Positions 8,823-17,117 of a stretch of DNA of 64,000 nucleotides are shown piece after piece. Both the position numbers and the translations under genes were made by a program. Source of the stretch: Salegentibacter tibetensis (GTDB taxonomy: Bacteria; Bacteroidota; Bacteroidia; Flavobacteriales; Flavobacteriaceae); assembly GCF_020164485.1 (NCBI RefSeq), contig NZ_JAIQZA010000005.1, forward strand, positions 1 through 64,000, read 5' to 3'. The notes beneath the pieces were generated by a model. The model was not told where the DNA came from, did no database searches, and saw nothing but the letters and a program-made list of their open reading frames with translations. Positions within the stretch are counted from its first letter, which is position 1. Every line of letters begins with the position of its first letter.

Positions 8823-9848
8823 ATGTATATCAGCATCTCCCCTCAGAAAACTGGTGGCGCTTTTTCAAAAAGCGCAGGGGATTTTGTGAGCTACCTGGAA
8901 AAAGAAAACCAGGGAAAAAGCCCGTTGGATAAAGAATATTTCTTTAATCAGTATGATGATAAAATAAAGCCGTACGAGGTGATTAAAGAGATCGACGGGA
9001 ATACAGCGAAATTAAAACTCAAAGAACCCAAATATTATTCCATCACCATTAGTCCCAGCCAGTATGAATTAAAACATATCCATAATAATCCTGAAAAACT
9101 AAAGGCTTTTGTCCGTGAGACTATGAAGGAGTATGCCGGCTCCTTTAACCGGGAGATAGACGGTAGGCCTATCAATGTTGACGACATTAAATATTTCGCC
9201 AAAATTGAATATGAAAGAACCTATAAAAGTAACGATGTAGCCATTCGGGAAAATAGCCCCTATAGCAAGCAGATCGCCCACCTGAAAAATGAACTTCGGA
9301 AGGTAGAACGTGGTGAGATTCCCGGAAACACCCGGACACTAGAAAATGAGATTCAAAAGCTAGTGAGGGATGCTCCCTATAAAATTCGGGGACAGGTGGT
9401 GGAACCGGGAATGAAAAAAGAAGGACTGCAAAGCCATATCCATATCATTGTAAGCAGGAAAGATGCGTCAAATACTTACAGCCTTTCCCCAGGCAGCAAA
9501 TATAAAGCTTCAGAAGTAGAGATGCATGGTAAAATGGTGAAGCGAGGATTTGAACGGGATCGTTTTTTTCAAAATTCTGAAAAAGCTTTTGACAAGATGT
9601 TCCAGTACAACAGAAATTATGTGGAAAGTTATACCGCAAGGAAAATGCTGAATAAGGATCCAAAGCAATATATTTTATCCTTAAGAAACCTGGGGATCAA
9701 CGAGAAAAAGATCGCTTTTAAGATGATCCGACAAGCGGGGTTACAATTGCCCGTTTTACAACTGCCTCAAAATAAAGTGGGGTTCGCCTATAAACAACTA
9801 AAAAAAATCATCGAAACCGGAATTAAAGCAAGTTCTATCGGCTATTAA
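8823..9848 (+). CDS. MobB/BfmB-like relaxase (DUF5712 type)
   Basis: A conjugative relaxase of the Bacteroidota MobB-like class, 341 residues. It would nick one strand at oriT and stay attached to the DNA during transfer. The histidine pair SHIHIIVSRKD (H205 and H207) is the metal-binding HxH of relaxases, and Tyr residues near the N-terminus (Y2, Y24) or in the YYSITISPSQYE strand (71-81) are candidates for the nicking Tyr. The C-terminal 100 residues are basic and helical. It follows the BfmA-like gene with no gap and precedes the coupling ATPase by 11 bases, so the three form a compact mobilization operon. No mating-pore genes are present, so transfer would rely on a helper element. Confidence 0.78.
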   Translation: MYISISPQKTGGAFSKSAGDFVSYLEKENQGKSPLDKEYFFNQYDDKIKPYEVIKEIDGNTAKLKLKEPKYYSITISPSQYELKHIHNNPEKLKAFVRETMKEYAGSFNREIDGRPINVDDIKYFAKIEYERTYKSNDVAIRENSPYSKQIAHLKNELRKVERGEIPGNTRTLENEIQKLVRDAPYKIRGQVVEPGMKKEGLQSHIHIIVSRKDASNTYSLSPGSKYKASEVEMHGKMVKRGFERDRFFQNSEKAFDKMFQYNRNYVESYTARKMLNKDPKQYILSLRNLGINEKKIAFKMIRQAGLQLPVLQLPQNKVGFAYKQLKKIIETGIKASSIGY

Positions 9849-9859
9849 AATTATCTGTT

Positions 9860-11464
9860 ATGCTGTCAAATATTTATTTTTTCCTTTTTTTTATTACAGC
9901 GGTTGGGGGCTTGTTTTACTATTCCCTGAAAAATACCTCCTGGGGTTTTATCATCAACTTTGGGTTTATATTCCTGCTGTTTGTAACAAGTTTTACTTCA
10001 CGTTTTGATTTTAACTTGTTCGTGCTGCTTTCCATCCGCCTATTTATTCCACTAATCCTGATCAATGTGCTACTGAGTGAATGGTTGCTTACGATTGAAA
10101 AGGATAAGTTGACCTACAAGTACGCTTTCAGGATGCCGCTATCTTCGGGATCGATTAAATTGAAAGATATCCGCCGAGGGGTTTCCATCATTGGAGCTGC
10201 GGGTAGCGGAAAGACCGAAAGTGTGGTCGCCCAATTCCTAAGACATTTCAGTAAGCAAACTTTCTGTGGAATTATTCATGACTATAAAAATTTTGAACTT
10301 TCCAGAATTGCCTACCCATTATTTAAAGAAGGTAAAATGCCCTTTTATATAATTTCCTTTGATACCATTTATAATAAGGTAAATCCCATTGCACCTCGCT
10401 ATATGCCGGATGCAGAAAGTGTGAACGAGATTTCCCGGGTACTGCTGGAAAATTTATTGGAAAAAAAGGAAAATGTATCTTCCGGAAGTTCCCAATTCTT
10501 TAATGATGCTGCAGAAGGCATAATTGCAGGGCTTATCTGGAAACTTAAAACTGATCATCCCAGCTACTGTACCCTGCCGCATATGATCGCCCTATTCCAA
10601 CAATTAACTACCTATGAGTTAGTAGGCTTTTTAAGTTCTAATCTCACCTCCCGGGCTATGGCGAATGCGTTTATAAACGGGGTGGATTCCGAACGACAGA
10701 CAGCCTCGGTAAAGAGCACGCTCTCGAATGCTTTTAAAAAAGTTAGCACGCAGCGGATCTTCATGGTCCTTTCAGAAGATGAGATTCCGTTAAATATCAA
10801 TCATTCCGAAAATCCAGGGGTGATTTCAGTAGTGAATAATCCTAAATTCGAATCGGCATATTCCCCCATCGTAGCTACCATTATTCATAGTATTACCAAG
10901 CAGATGAGTGTACATGAAAGGCTTGGTTCGTTTATCCTTATGGAAGAAGCTTCCACGATTCGCTTACTGAACATGCACCGTATTCCGGCAACGCTACGAA
11001 GCTATAATATTGCCACGGTCTATGTAATCCAGGATAAAATACAGAATGATATCCTTTATGGTAGAGAAGTAGGAAAAGCGATCCTGAGTAACCTGTCCTA
11101 TCAGTTTTTCGGAAAGGTGAATGACCCCGATACTGCGAAATATTATGAAAGTTTCTTCGAGATTGTAAAGAGGAAAAGTATCAGTGTAAGCAAAAGTGAT
11201 AACCTGAATTTTGATACCCGAACCACCAAAAGTGAACGGGAAGTAGCCAAGATAAGGGCCGATGTTTTCTTTCGCTTAAAACCGGGGCAGTTCGTAACTT
11301 TTGCCGATGGCAAAGACCGTAAAGTAAAATTCTCGACACCCGAATGGCCGAAGGAATTACCGCTTCCTAAGCAGGAATTTTCTGCAGAAGACCTGGAATT
11401 GAATTTTCAGAAAATATACAGGGAAGCCAAAGCGATCTATAAATCTGAAAACTTCCAGAAATGA
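9860..11464 (+). CDS. Type IV coupling protein-like ATPase (TraD/TraG family, BfmC-like)
   Basis: An inner-membrane ATPase that would hand the relaxase-DNA complex to a conjugation channel. It has two or three N-terminal membrane helices (residues about 4-20, 30-46 and 54-72), Walker A GAAGSGKTE at 112-120 and a Walker B-like strand FILMEEAST followed by the helicase-like ATLRSYNIATVYVIQDK. At 534 residues it is somewhat shorter than full TraG proteins. The stop codon overlaps the next gene by 4 bases. Carrying its own coupling protein is usual for mobilizable elements of the BfmABC type, which then need only a helper's pore. Confidence 0.8.
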   Translation: MLSNIYFFLFFITAVGGLFYYSLKNTSWGFIINFGFIFLLFVTSFTSRFDFNLFVLLSIRLFIPLILINVLLSEWLLTIEKDKLTYKYAFRMPLSSGSIKLKDIRRGVSIIGAAGSGKTESVVAQFLRHFSKQTFCGIIHDYKNFELSRIAYPLFKEGKMPFYIISFDTIYNKVNPIAPRYMPDAESVNEISRVLLENLLEKKENVSSGSSQFFNDAAEGIIAGLIWKLKTDHPSYCTLPHMIALFQQLTTYELVGFLSSNLTSRAMANAFINGVDSERQTASVKSTLSNAFKKVSTQRIFMVLSEDEIPLNINHSENPGVISVVNNPKFESAYSPIVATIIHSITKQMSVHERLGSFILMEEASTIRLLNMHRIPATLRSYNIATVYVIQDKIQNDILYGREVGKAILSNLSYQFFGKVNDPDTAKYYESFFEIVKRKSISVSKSDNLNFDTRTTKSEREVAKIRADVFFRLKPGQFVTFADGKDRKVKFSTPEWPKELPLPKQEFSAEDLELNFQKIYREAKAIYKSENFQK

Positions 11465-12165
11465 AAGAGGTCAATTACATTAGCCACCTAAACGGAGTAT
11501 TACGAAAATTTTCCAATGACAACAAAATCTCATCTTCACACCGCAGTTTTTACCTGGCGTTTTTTGAGTTATGGAATCAGAAACGTTTTCCAAAAACCAT
11601 CATGGTAAATAGTAAACGGGTAATGTCGCTGGCTAAAATAAGGTCTCGAACTACCTACCATAAATTACTTTGGGATCTAAAAGCCTGGGGATATCTTCAA
11701 TACCATCCTTCCAATAATCCCCAAATTGGATCACTCATTGACATGTTCAGATTTGACATCCTCGCTGATCAAAAAATGAACAAGACTTATCCATTTTCTG
11801 AACAGGTACCTGTTCAAAAATTGGTCTCTTTTAATAAACATAAAAGTAAACATAAAAGTAAACATAAAAGTAAACATATAATAAACTCTTATGGAAACAC
11901 AGGTCCAGAAAATGAACAAGTAGTCATTGCCTATTTCAAAAAAGAAAAAAGAAGTTCTATAGAGGCTAAAAAATTCTATAATTTTTACGAATCCATAGGA
12001 TGGAAATTAAATGGCAAAAATCCAATTAGAAACTGGCAGGCCTGTGCCCAAAATTGGATGATAAAAGCTGACGAAATAAAAATTGATCAAAAGTTTAATT
12101 CACCGCCCTATAATCGGGACAACTTGCATACTAGTAAGAATAAAAACTATGGAGAGCCACTGTAA
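11461..12165 (+). CDS. Helix-turn-helix protein of the mobilizable element, with a KHKS repeat
   Basis: A 234-residue protein translated from a start that overlaps the coupling-protein stop. The first 90 residues (SHRSFYLAFFELWNQKRFPKTIMVNSKRVMSLAKIRSRTTYHKLLWDLKAWGYLQY) look like a winged helix of the replication-initiator or DnaD type; similar proteins accompany Bacteroidota mobilization operons. A low-complexity basic spacer made of KHKS units (residues about 127-139) follows, then a short domain around YFKKEKRSSIEAKKFYNFYESIGWKLNGK that resembles the C-terminal part of phage-type replication proteins. It could control replication or transcription of the element; the exact role is unknown. 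Confidence 0.6.
   Translation: MKEVNYISHLNGVLRKFSNDNKISSSHRSFYLAFFELWNQKRFPKTIMVNSKRVMSLAKIRSRTTYHKLLWDLKAWGYLQYHPSNNPQIGSLIDMFRFDILADQKMNKTYPFSEQVPVQKLVSFNKHKSKHKSKHKSKHIINSYGNTGPENEQVVIAYFKKEKRSSIEAKKFYNFYESIGWKLNGKNPIRNWQACAQNWMIKADEIKIDQKFNSPPYNRDNLHTSKNKNYGEPL
11839..11877 (+). repeat. 12-base tandem repeat inside a coding region
   Basis: The unit CATAAAAGTAAA is present three times without mismatch (11839-11874) with the start of a fourth copy. Because the unit is a multiple of three, changes in copy number would lengthen or shorten the KHKS linker of the encoded protein without a frameshift. Confidence 0.9.
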
Positions 12166-12242
12166 AAAATTCTGAGTGCTAGATTTTGAATTCATTCGTT
12201 CACAGGATGATTTGCAAACGATAAAAGCCGAAGTTCAACCGA

Positions 12243-12473
12243 TTGAGGCCGATTACGACCGATTACGGACGATTAACTCCCGAGAAGCAAAAAATTCTTC
12301 TCTACCTTTTAGACCATCAAACCATAAACAGGGGTACAGCTTCTCCATTAATTAAGGCTAAATCAAGTAAGACTTCAGAAATTTTAGCTCAATTGGTAGA
12401 TGAGGACAAGTTAATTATTCGACAAGGAAAAGGCCCCGGCACCTATTATAAACTAAAACAAAATAATAATTGA
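12243..12473 (+). CDS. Short winged-helix protein, possibly the tail of a larger gene
   Basis: A 76-residue frame opening with TTG. Residues 10-70 (RLTPEKQKILLYLLDHQTINRGTASPLIKAKSSKTSEILAQLVDEDKLIIRQGKGPGTYYKL) form a winged helix like the one that ends RecG-like or AlbA-type ATP-binding regulators of mobile elements. A stop codon lies only 7 codons upstream, so no longer frame exists. In another frame the preceding bases also read as protein-like (GTG start near 12174), so this could be the 3' part of a frameshifted gene. The 10-base period GATTACGACC at 12241-12275 spans the possible shift. Either a small regulator or a remnant. Confidence 0.45.
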   Translation: MRPITTDYGRLTPEKQKILLYLLDHQTINRGTASPLIKAKSSKTSEILAQLVDEDKLIIRQGKGPGTYYKLKQNNN

Positions 12474-12474
12474 A

Positions 12475-12655
12475 AGGAATATAATATCTGAATTAGATAC
12501 CAGGGCTAACTTTATTGACCCGAAATTGGTTGATGGAAACCTATTCATATTGTACGAGAGTATTGATAGAAAGTGGTTGAGGAACAAAGGAGGAAAAAGG
12601 CTTTTCCTGGACTATCTTTTAAAGTATAACATGCTTATCCGTTTAGAAACCTAAA
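12475..12655 (+). pseudogene. Open fragment without a start codon
   Basis: After the winged-helix frame stops, another frame stays open without an ATG and reads ISELDTRANFIDPKL, then about 40 more residues ending in NMLIRLET before TAA near 12655. It looks like protein code, and the DTRANFIDPKL piece recalls the opening of type I restriction HsdR proteins, but it is too short to assign. Probably a gene remnant left by rearrangement in the island. Confidence 0.3.
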
Positions 12656-12881
12656 AACAGTTTTTGTCACTCTGAGCGCAGTCGAAGGGTCAAACAAAAA
12701 CGTCTCGACTGCCCGCCAGTACCTAGTCGGGCTGGCGCTCGACGTGACACTTTATTTCAATTTTGCCTTTTTGGTCTCTTAGCGGATATACAAAAGTATA
12801 ACAACACTAACCTGGCATGACAAACAGACCTGAAAATGGTGAAATTATAAATTTTTGATAATAAATACTTCCCGAGTTAAT
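12656..12881. repeat. Palindromic dispersed repeat and otherwise empty sequence
   Basis: Bases 12665-12749 begin with TGTCACTCTGAGCGCAGTCG and end with CTCGACGTGACA, so the outer ends are inverted repeats, with an inner CGCCAG/CTGGCG stem. This form of hairpin repeat is common between genes in Bacteroidota genomes. It lies between convergent transcription units and could act as a bidirectional terminator. Nothing else is seen up to 12881. Confidence 0.55.
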
Positions 12882-14180
12882 CTATTTACACTCTTTTGAC
12901 CAGATACTTTTCTTCAGTCTATAATGAAAGATATAGTATGCAATAAATAAGAAAACAAGCCATCCAAAAGTTATTGTTATCAAAGCCTGGCTGGATATGT
13001 GATATCGAGTAATTAAAATTGTATACATAAACGCAACAAAACCAATAAATATTCCCCAGTTTATATAACGCCATATGCCCATAACAGGCTTGCGTTTAGT
13101 TTTTCTTTTAACAGCCTGGCGTTTAAGGGTTATCCAAATTCCTGTTAAAATTAGTCCGCTAATTCCCAATCCAAAAATAAACCAGATGAATTTTGTTATA
13201 AGTCCTCCCCAATATCCAAAATGCAAAGGATCGGCTATATCATTCAACCACATAGCTGTACTTATATCTTCAGCCTTTTGAACTTTTACAGTCTCATAAG
13301 TTATAGGATCTAAATAAACGCGGTTCGCTCTTTTTCTTACTAGAGGAACATCGCTTTTTCCCGTGACATAAATAGGATTTTCAAGGGAAGTTGGGGGTAA
13401 TAAAGTTCCTATTTTAATTCCGGGTATTTCTTTCTTAGCAATCGCCGAAGCCCTCGCATAATCAACAGTGTAACTAATATTTTCTTGAGATTGTTTTTCT
13501 GCATTATAAGTAAGTTCAGGAGATGATGGATTTACCTCATCAGATATTCCACCAATATTTGTCCGCTCCACAAAATACCAGATTCCGGTAATGGAAAACA
13601 GTATAGTAAACGGGATAGACCAAAGCCCTACCAATCTGTGTAAGCTTCTAAAAAGAACCAATCTTCCTTTTCCTGTCTGCAATTCAAAAAGTTTTCGCCA
13701 CCATTTTTTGTAAAAATATAAAGCCGTTATTAAGGATATAAGTAAAAGGAAGCCAAAAATTAATACCGTAAAATGACCAATTTGAAATGGTATAAATAAA
13801 TAGTAATGCAGGTCTCTGAAAAAACGTTGGAAAGTTAAATTAGTACTTCCCTGAATTTCTCCTGTGTAAGGATTGGCAAAAACATATGTTCTTTTACCAT
13901 CAATGCCAACATAAATTATATCGCATAGATAAGACTCTTCAGTAAGGTCCCAATATTGAATTTTACCATTGGGATATTTCTCACGTACATTTTCAACAAT
14001 AACATTCTTATTAATTAATTCAGTTTGGGGTTTCGCTCTTATTTCAGGAAAAAAAAGCCAGTCCATTTCATTACTAAGCGTAGCTAAAGTACCAGAAAAG
14101 CATACTATAAAAAATAGTATGCTTAACCTGGTGCCAATCCAACTATGTAATTGAAAAAAATGTTTTTTCTTTAATTTCAT
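12882..14180 (-). CDS. PepSY-associated transmembrane protein, iron-uptake partner
   Basis: A PepSY-type inner-membrane protein of about 432 residues, of the kind encoded next to siderophore receptors and thought to act as a membrane reductase or accessory factor in iron uptake. It shows the N-terminal HSWIGTRLSILFFIVCFSGTLATL helix, a periplasmic PepSY domain, a paired helix block around 130-215 with the HRLVGLWSIPF motif, a second periplasmic domain and three more C-terminal helices. The frame could open at 14201, inside the receptor gene, but the ATG at 14180 directly after the receptor stop gives a typical N-terminus (MKLKKKHFF). It forms an operon with the receptor. Confidence 0.85.
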   Translation of the reverse strand: MKLKKKHFFQLHSWIGTRLSILFFIVCFSGTLATLSNEMDWLFFPEIRAKPQTELINKNVIVENVREKYPNGKIQYWDLTEESYLCDIIYVGIDGKRTYVFANPYTGEIQGSTNLTFQRFFRDLHYYLFIPFQIGHFTVLIFGFLLLISLITALYFYKKWWRKLFELQTGKGRLVLFRSLHRLVGLWSIPFTILFSITGIWYFVERTNIGGISDEVNPSSPELTYNAEKQSQENISYTVDYARASAIAKKEIPGIKIGTLLPPTSLENPIYVTGKSDVPLVRKRANRVYLDPITYETVKVQKAEDISTAMWLNDIADPLHFGYWGGLITKFIWFIFGLGISGLILTGIWITLKRQAVKRKTKRKPVMGIWRYINWGIFIGFVAFMYTILITRYHISSQALITITFGWLVFLFIAYYIFHYRLKKSIWSKECK

Positions 14181-14181
14181 T

Positions 14182-16605
14182 TTAGAAGGAATATCCAACA
14201 CTCATTAAATAGTTTCTAGGTGCTCCTGGGAATAATCTTACATAATTATACCCACCTACCCAATGAGTTTCATCAAAAACATTGTTTAAAAGAAAAGATA
14301 TATTGAAACGATCTACTTTATATGAAACTCCTGCATCAACTATTGTATAAGATGGTAATTGTAATTCACTTGAGAAAGTATTTCTTTCTGATACAAAATT
14401 GGTTCCCAAACTTATTCCCAAGCCTTCTAGTTTATTATCTATAAAAGTATATTTTCCAAAAAATCCTCCCTGGTGTAGCGGTGCATTTTCTTTTCTAAGC
14501 CCAATTTCATTTGGGTTATCACTTTCTGAAATTATTGCTTCGTTATAAGCATAATTTGCGGTTAAGCTTAAGTTGGGAAGAATTCTACCATTAATATCCA
14601 GTTCAAAACCTTTGGATTCTTCCTGCCCTCTTTGTCTCAATAGTTCGGGATTTCCAGGTTCATTTGCATTTACCAGAATATTATTATTTTCGATATAATA
14701 CACCGCCAAATTCGCTCCCAAACGATTGTTGAAGAACTCTCCTTTTGCTCCTACTTCTACCATTTCGGCAGTTACAGGGTCAAAAGGTCCACCAACGTTT
14801 GGATTTGTTTGGGCGGCCAGGCCTTGTGGTTGGAAACTTTGCGTATAGGTTCCGTATAAATTTATTTCGTTGGTTGCAGAATAAACTAATCCCAGACGGG
14901 GTAAGAATTTATTTTGAGTGGTAGTCTCTTCATCTGGCTGGTCTACATTTACAATATCATTGTAATATTCCTGACGGCCACCCAGTAAAACCTGCCATTT
15001 ATTAAATTTTATCTGATCCTGAATATAAAAACCATAGGTATAATATCTTGTGGCAGAACTTGCGCTCTGGGTAAAAGTATAGTCGCTTAGCTGGGCTACG
15101 TTATAAGTAGGGTCGTCCAAATTAAAATGAGGAACATTAGGAACAGGATTTCCGTTTGCATCAAGCAGGAAATTTTGAAAATCGGCAGGATTAGAAGAAA
15201 CTCCACCGTTCTGTAATCTATAACCTCTGGCAAATGCTGAAGCTGCTCCTCTTGGTTGTTTCTGCTCTATAAAATCGAAACCTGCTACTACTTTATGCTC
15301 TAAAGCTCCAGTATTTCCATCAAACACAAAATAACTCGAAAGGTTATCAGCTATGAATTGGCGTTGACGCTGTATAACCTGCATACCCATTTGGGTTGGA
15401 ATTTGCTCACCGTTACCATCTATAGCAAATTGATTTGAAGTTCTATGTTCTACCAGGTTCTCTTCAAATAAATACTTCATATAAGAAGCATTGAAAGAGA
15501 TATTGTCTGAAAATTTATGGTTTAAAGATAAGGTAGAGTACACTACATCACTTTTTTGAAAATCATTGGTTTGGTTTATGGCAAAAGAAATTGGAGTAGA
15601 ATTTAAATCAGTTCCTGCGCTAGCTCCAAAAATTGGTTGTCCACGGTCTAATTTTCCATCAAAATTAGTGATAACCAAATCAAAATTTATTCGGGTTTTA
15701 TCGGTAGGTAGAAAAGAAATGGAAGGCGCAATCATATAAGATTTGAATTCCTGCAAATCACGAAAGCTATCGGAATTTTCATAGGCGAGGTTCAGCCTGT
15801 ATAAAAGCGTTTCTTTTTCATTTACTGGCCCTGTAAAATCTGCTGTTGTTCTTAGGGTATTAAAACTACCAAGAGTAAAGTTTATAGATTTTCTATCCTC
15901 TGCCAATGGCTTCTTTGTTACCCTGTTCATAACTCCTCCTGGAATTGAATTCCCAAACATGGCAGAAGATGGCCCTTTAATTACTTCTACACGTTCAATA
16001 TTTGCGAGAAGAGGTTGTGGCCCAAAAAGGCCTACAACACGTAAACCATTGATATAAGTATCTCCAGATCTAAAACCCCGCATTGTAAAATCGTCATAAT
16101 AGGAAAACATATTAACTCCACTGACATTTTTTACAATATCATTTACGCGGTAAGCCTGTTGATCAGCAAAAACTTCTTTTGTAACATAGCTTATAGCTTG
16201 CGGAACATCCTTTATAGGTGTTGCGGTTTTTGTGGCTGCATAGGTTAATTCATTTTTATAAGATCTGGCCTTTCTTCCGGTAATCTCTACTTGTTGAAGG
16301 TTTTCTTGAGAAGTAGAAATAGTAAAATTAACGATTTTAGTTGCTCCTTTTTCTAAAGCAATCGATTTAGTTTGTTTCTCGTATCCTAAAAAAGTAACAG
16401 CAATTTCATAGCCATCTGAGGGTAAATTCTTAAATGAGTATTTACCATTTTCATCTACCATGGTTCCATCACCATTAGATAACAAAACATTGGCTCCGAA
16501 TAAAGGATTCCCTTCTTCGTCAACCACCCTTCCTTTAATGGAAGAATTCTGAGCATTAATCGTAAAAAAAGATAAACTGAAAAATAATAGTAGTAAAGTT
16601 TTCAT
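14182..16605 (-). CDS. TonB-dependent siderophore receptor
   Basis: An outer-membrane receptor for ferric siderophores of the FhuA/FecA type, about 807 residues. It has a signal peptide (MKTLLLLFFSLSFFTINA), a carboxypeptidase-regulatory-like domain (GRVVDEEGNPLFGANVLL, to about residue 100), a TonB plug (TPIKDVPQAISYVTKEVFADQ; IERVEVIKGPSSAMFGNSIPGGVMN) and a 22-strand barrel ending in an aromatic strand (RNYLMSVGYSF). The FNKWQVLLGGRQEYYND and LNLYGTYTQSFQPQ-like strands are family features. The start at 16605 gives a proper signal peptide; a longer frame from 16632 adds nine residues. Regulation by iron is likely, and a palindromic site lies upstream. The ferric ligand cannot be named. Confidence 0.9.
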   Translation of the reverse strand: MKTLLLLFFSLSFFTINAQNSSIKGRVVDEEGNPLFGANVLLSNGDGTMVDENGKYSFKNLPSDGYEIAVTFLGYEKQTKSIALEKGATKIVNFTISTSQENLQQVEITGRKARSYKNELTYAATKTATPIKDVPQAISYVTKEVFADQQAYRVNDIVKNVSGVNMFSYYDDFTMRGFRSGDTYINGLRVVGLFGPQPLLANIERVEVIKGPSSAMFGNSIPGGVMNRVTKKPLAEDRKSINFTLGSFNTLRTTADFTGPVNEKETLLYRLNLAYENSDSFRDLQEFKSYMIAPSISFLPTDKTRINFDLVITNFDGKLDRGQPIFGASAGTDLNSTPISFAINQTNDFQKSDVVYSTLSLNHKFSDNISFNASYMKYLFEENLVEHRTSNQFAIDGNGEQIPTQMGMQVIQRQRQFIADNLSSYFVFDGNTGALEHKVVAGFDFIEQKQPRGAASAFARGYRLQNGGVSSNPADFQNFLLDANGNPVPNVPHFNLDDPTYNVAQLSDYTFTQSASSATRYYTYGFYIQDQIKFNKWQVLLGGRQEYYNDIVNVDQPDEETTTQNKFLPRLGLVYSATNEINLYGTYTQSFQPQGLAAQTNPNVGGPFDPVTAEMVEVGAKGEFFNNRLGANLAVYYIENNNILVNANEPGNPELLRQRGQEESKGFELDINGRILPNLSLTANYAYNEAIISESDNPNEIGLRKENAPLHQGGFFGKYTFIDNKLEGLGISLGTNFVSERNTFSSELQLPSYTIVDAGVSYKVDRFNISFLLNNVFDETHWVGGYNYVRLFPGAPRNYLMSVGYSF

Positions 16606-16646
16606 ATTGTTTGATTGAATATTTTTCGGCAAATATATATTCGTAG

Positions 16647-16683
16647 TTTATTTAGACCAAATATAAATAAAGATTTATTTAGA
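16647..16683 (-). promoter_or_regulatory. Candidate iron-dependent operator before the siderophore receptor
   Basis: TTTATTTAGA occurs twice as a direct repeat (16647-16656 and 16674-16683), and the second copy overlaps the perfect palindrome TAAATAAA-GA-TTTATTTA (16664-16681). Such AT-rich palindromes 40-80 bases upstream of a siderophore receptor suit a Fur- or DtxR-type repressor. The assignment to a regulator is inference. Confidence 0.5.
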
Positions 16684-17117
16684 GTGGTTCTAATTAATTT
16701 AACTCTGATTTTTATGATCTGAATCCTTTAGAATATTCTTCCAATAAAATATGAATCGCACCCAAGATTTATAAAACTTTGAATTTCAAATATCTATTCG
16801 AATGGAGAATTAGATTTCGTTACGTCAAATGGTTATTCACAACTGACTTGAGTGAAAGTAAAAAAGAACCCAGGTAAATAACAGACCGGATAGAATCATC
16901 AAGGTGCTCAATAGAAGCGCGGTTAAAAAGAAAAGGGGGCAGGTAAAAGATCTGTCCAAATTGCGAATTTGTCTCACGAAACAAATAACTATGTGATTTC
17001 CTGAGCCCTGCTACAAACCGGAGAGTAAAGATTGCGAAGCGCTCCAGAAAAATAGTATTTTTCTTCTTTTAAATTATTGAAAGATAATGAATAGGGGAGG
17101 AGTTAGTTTTTAGATTT
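16684..17117. other. Non-coding gap between receptor and integrase
   Basis: No gene, terminator or repeat of note was found. Several short frames exist but none has a start, a ribosome-binding site and plausible composition together. Bases 16880-17040 are a little richer in GC and could be a decayed gene. Confidence 0.3.
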
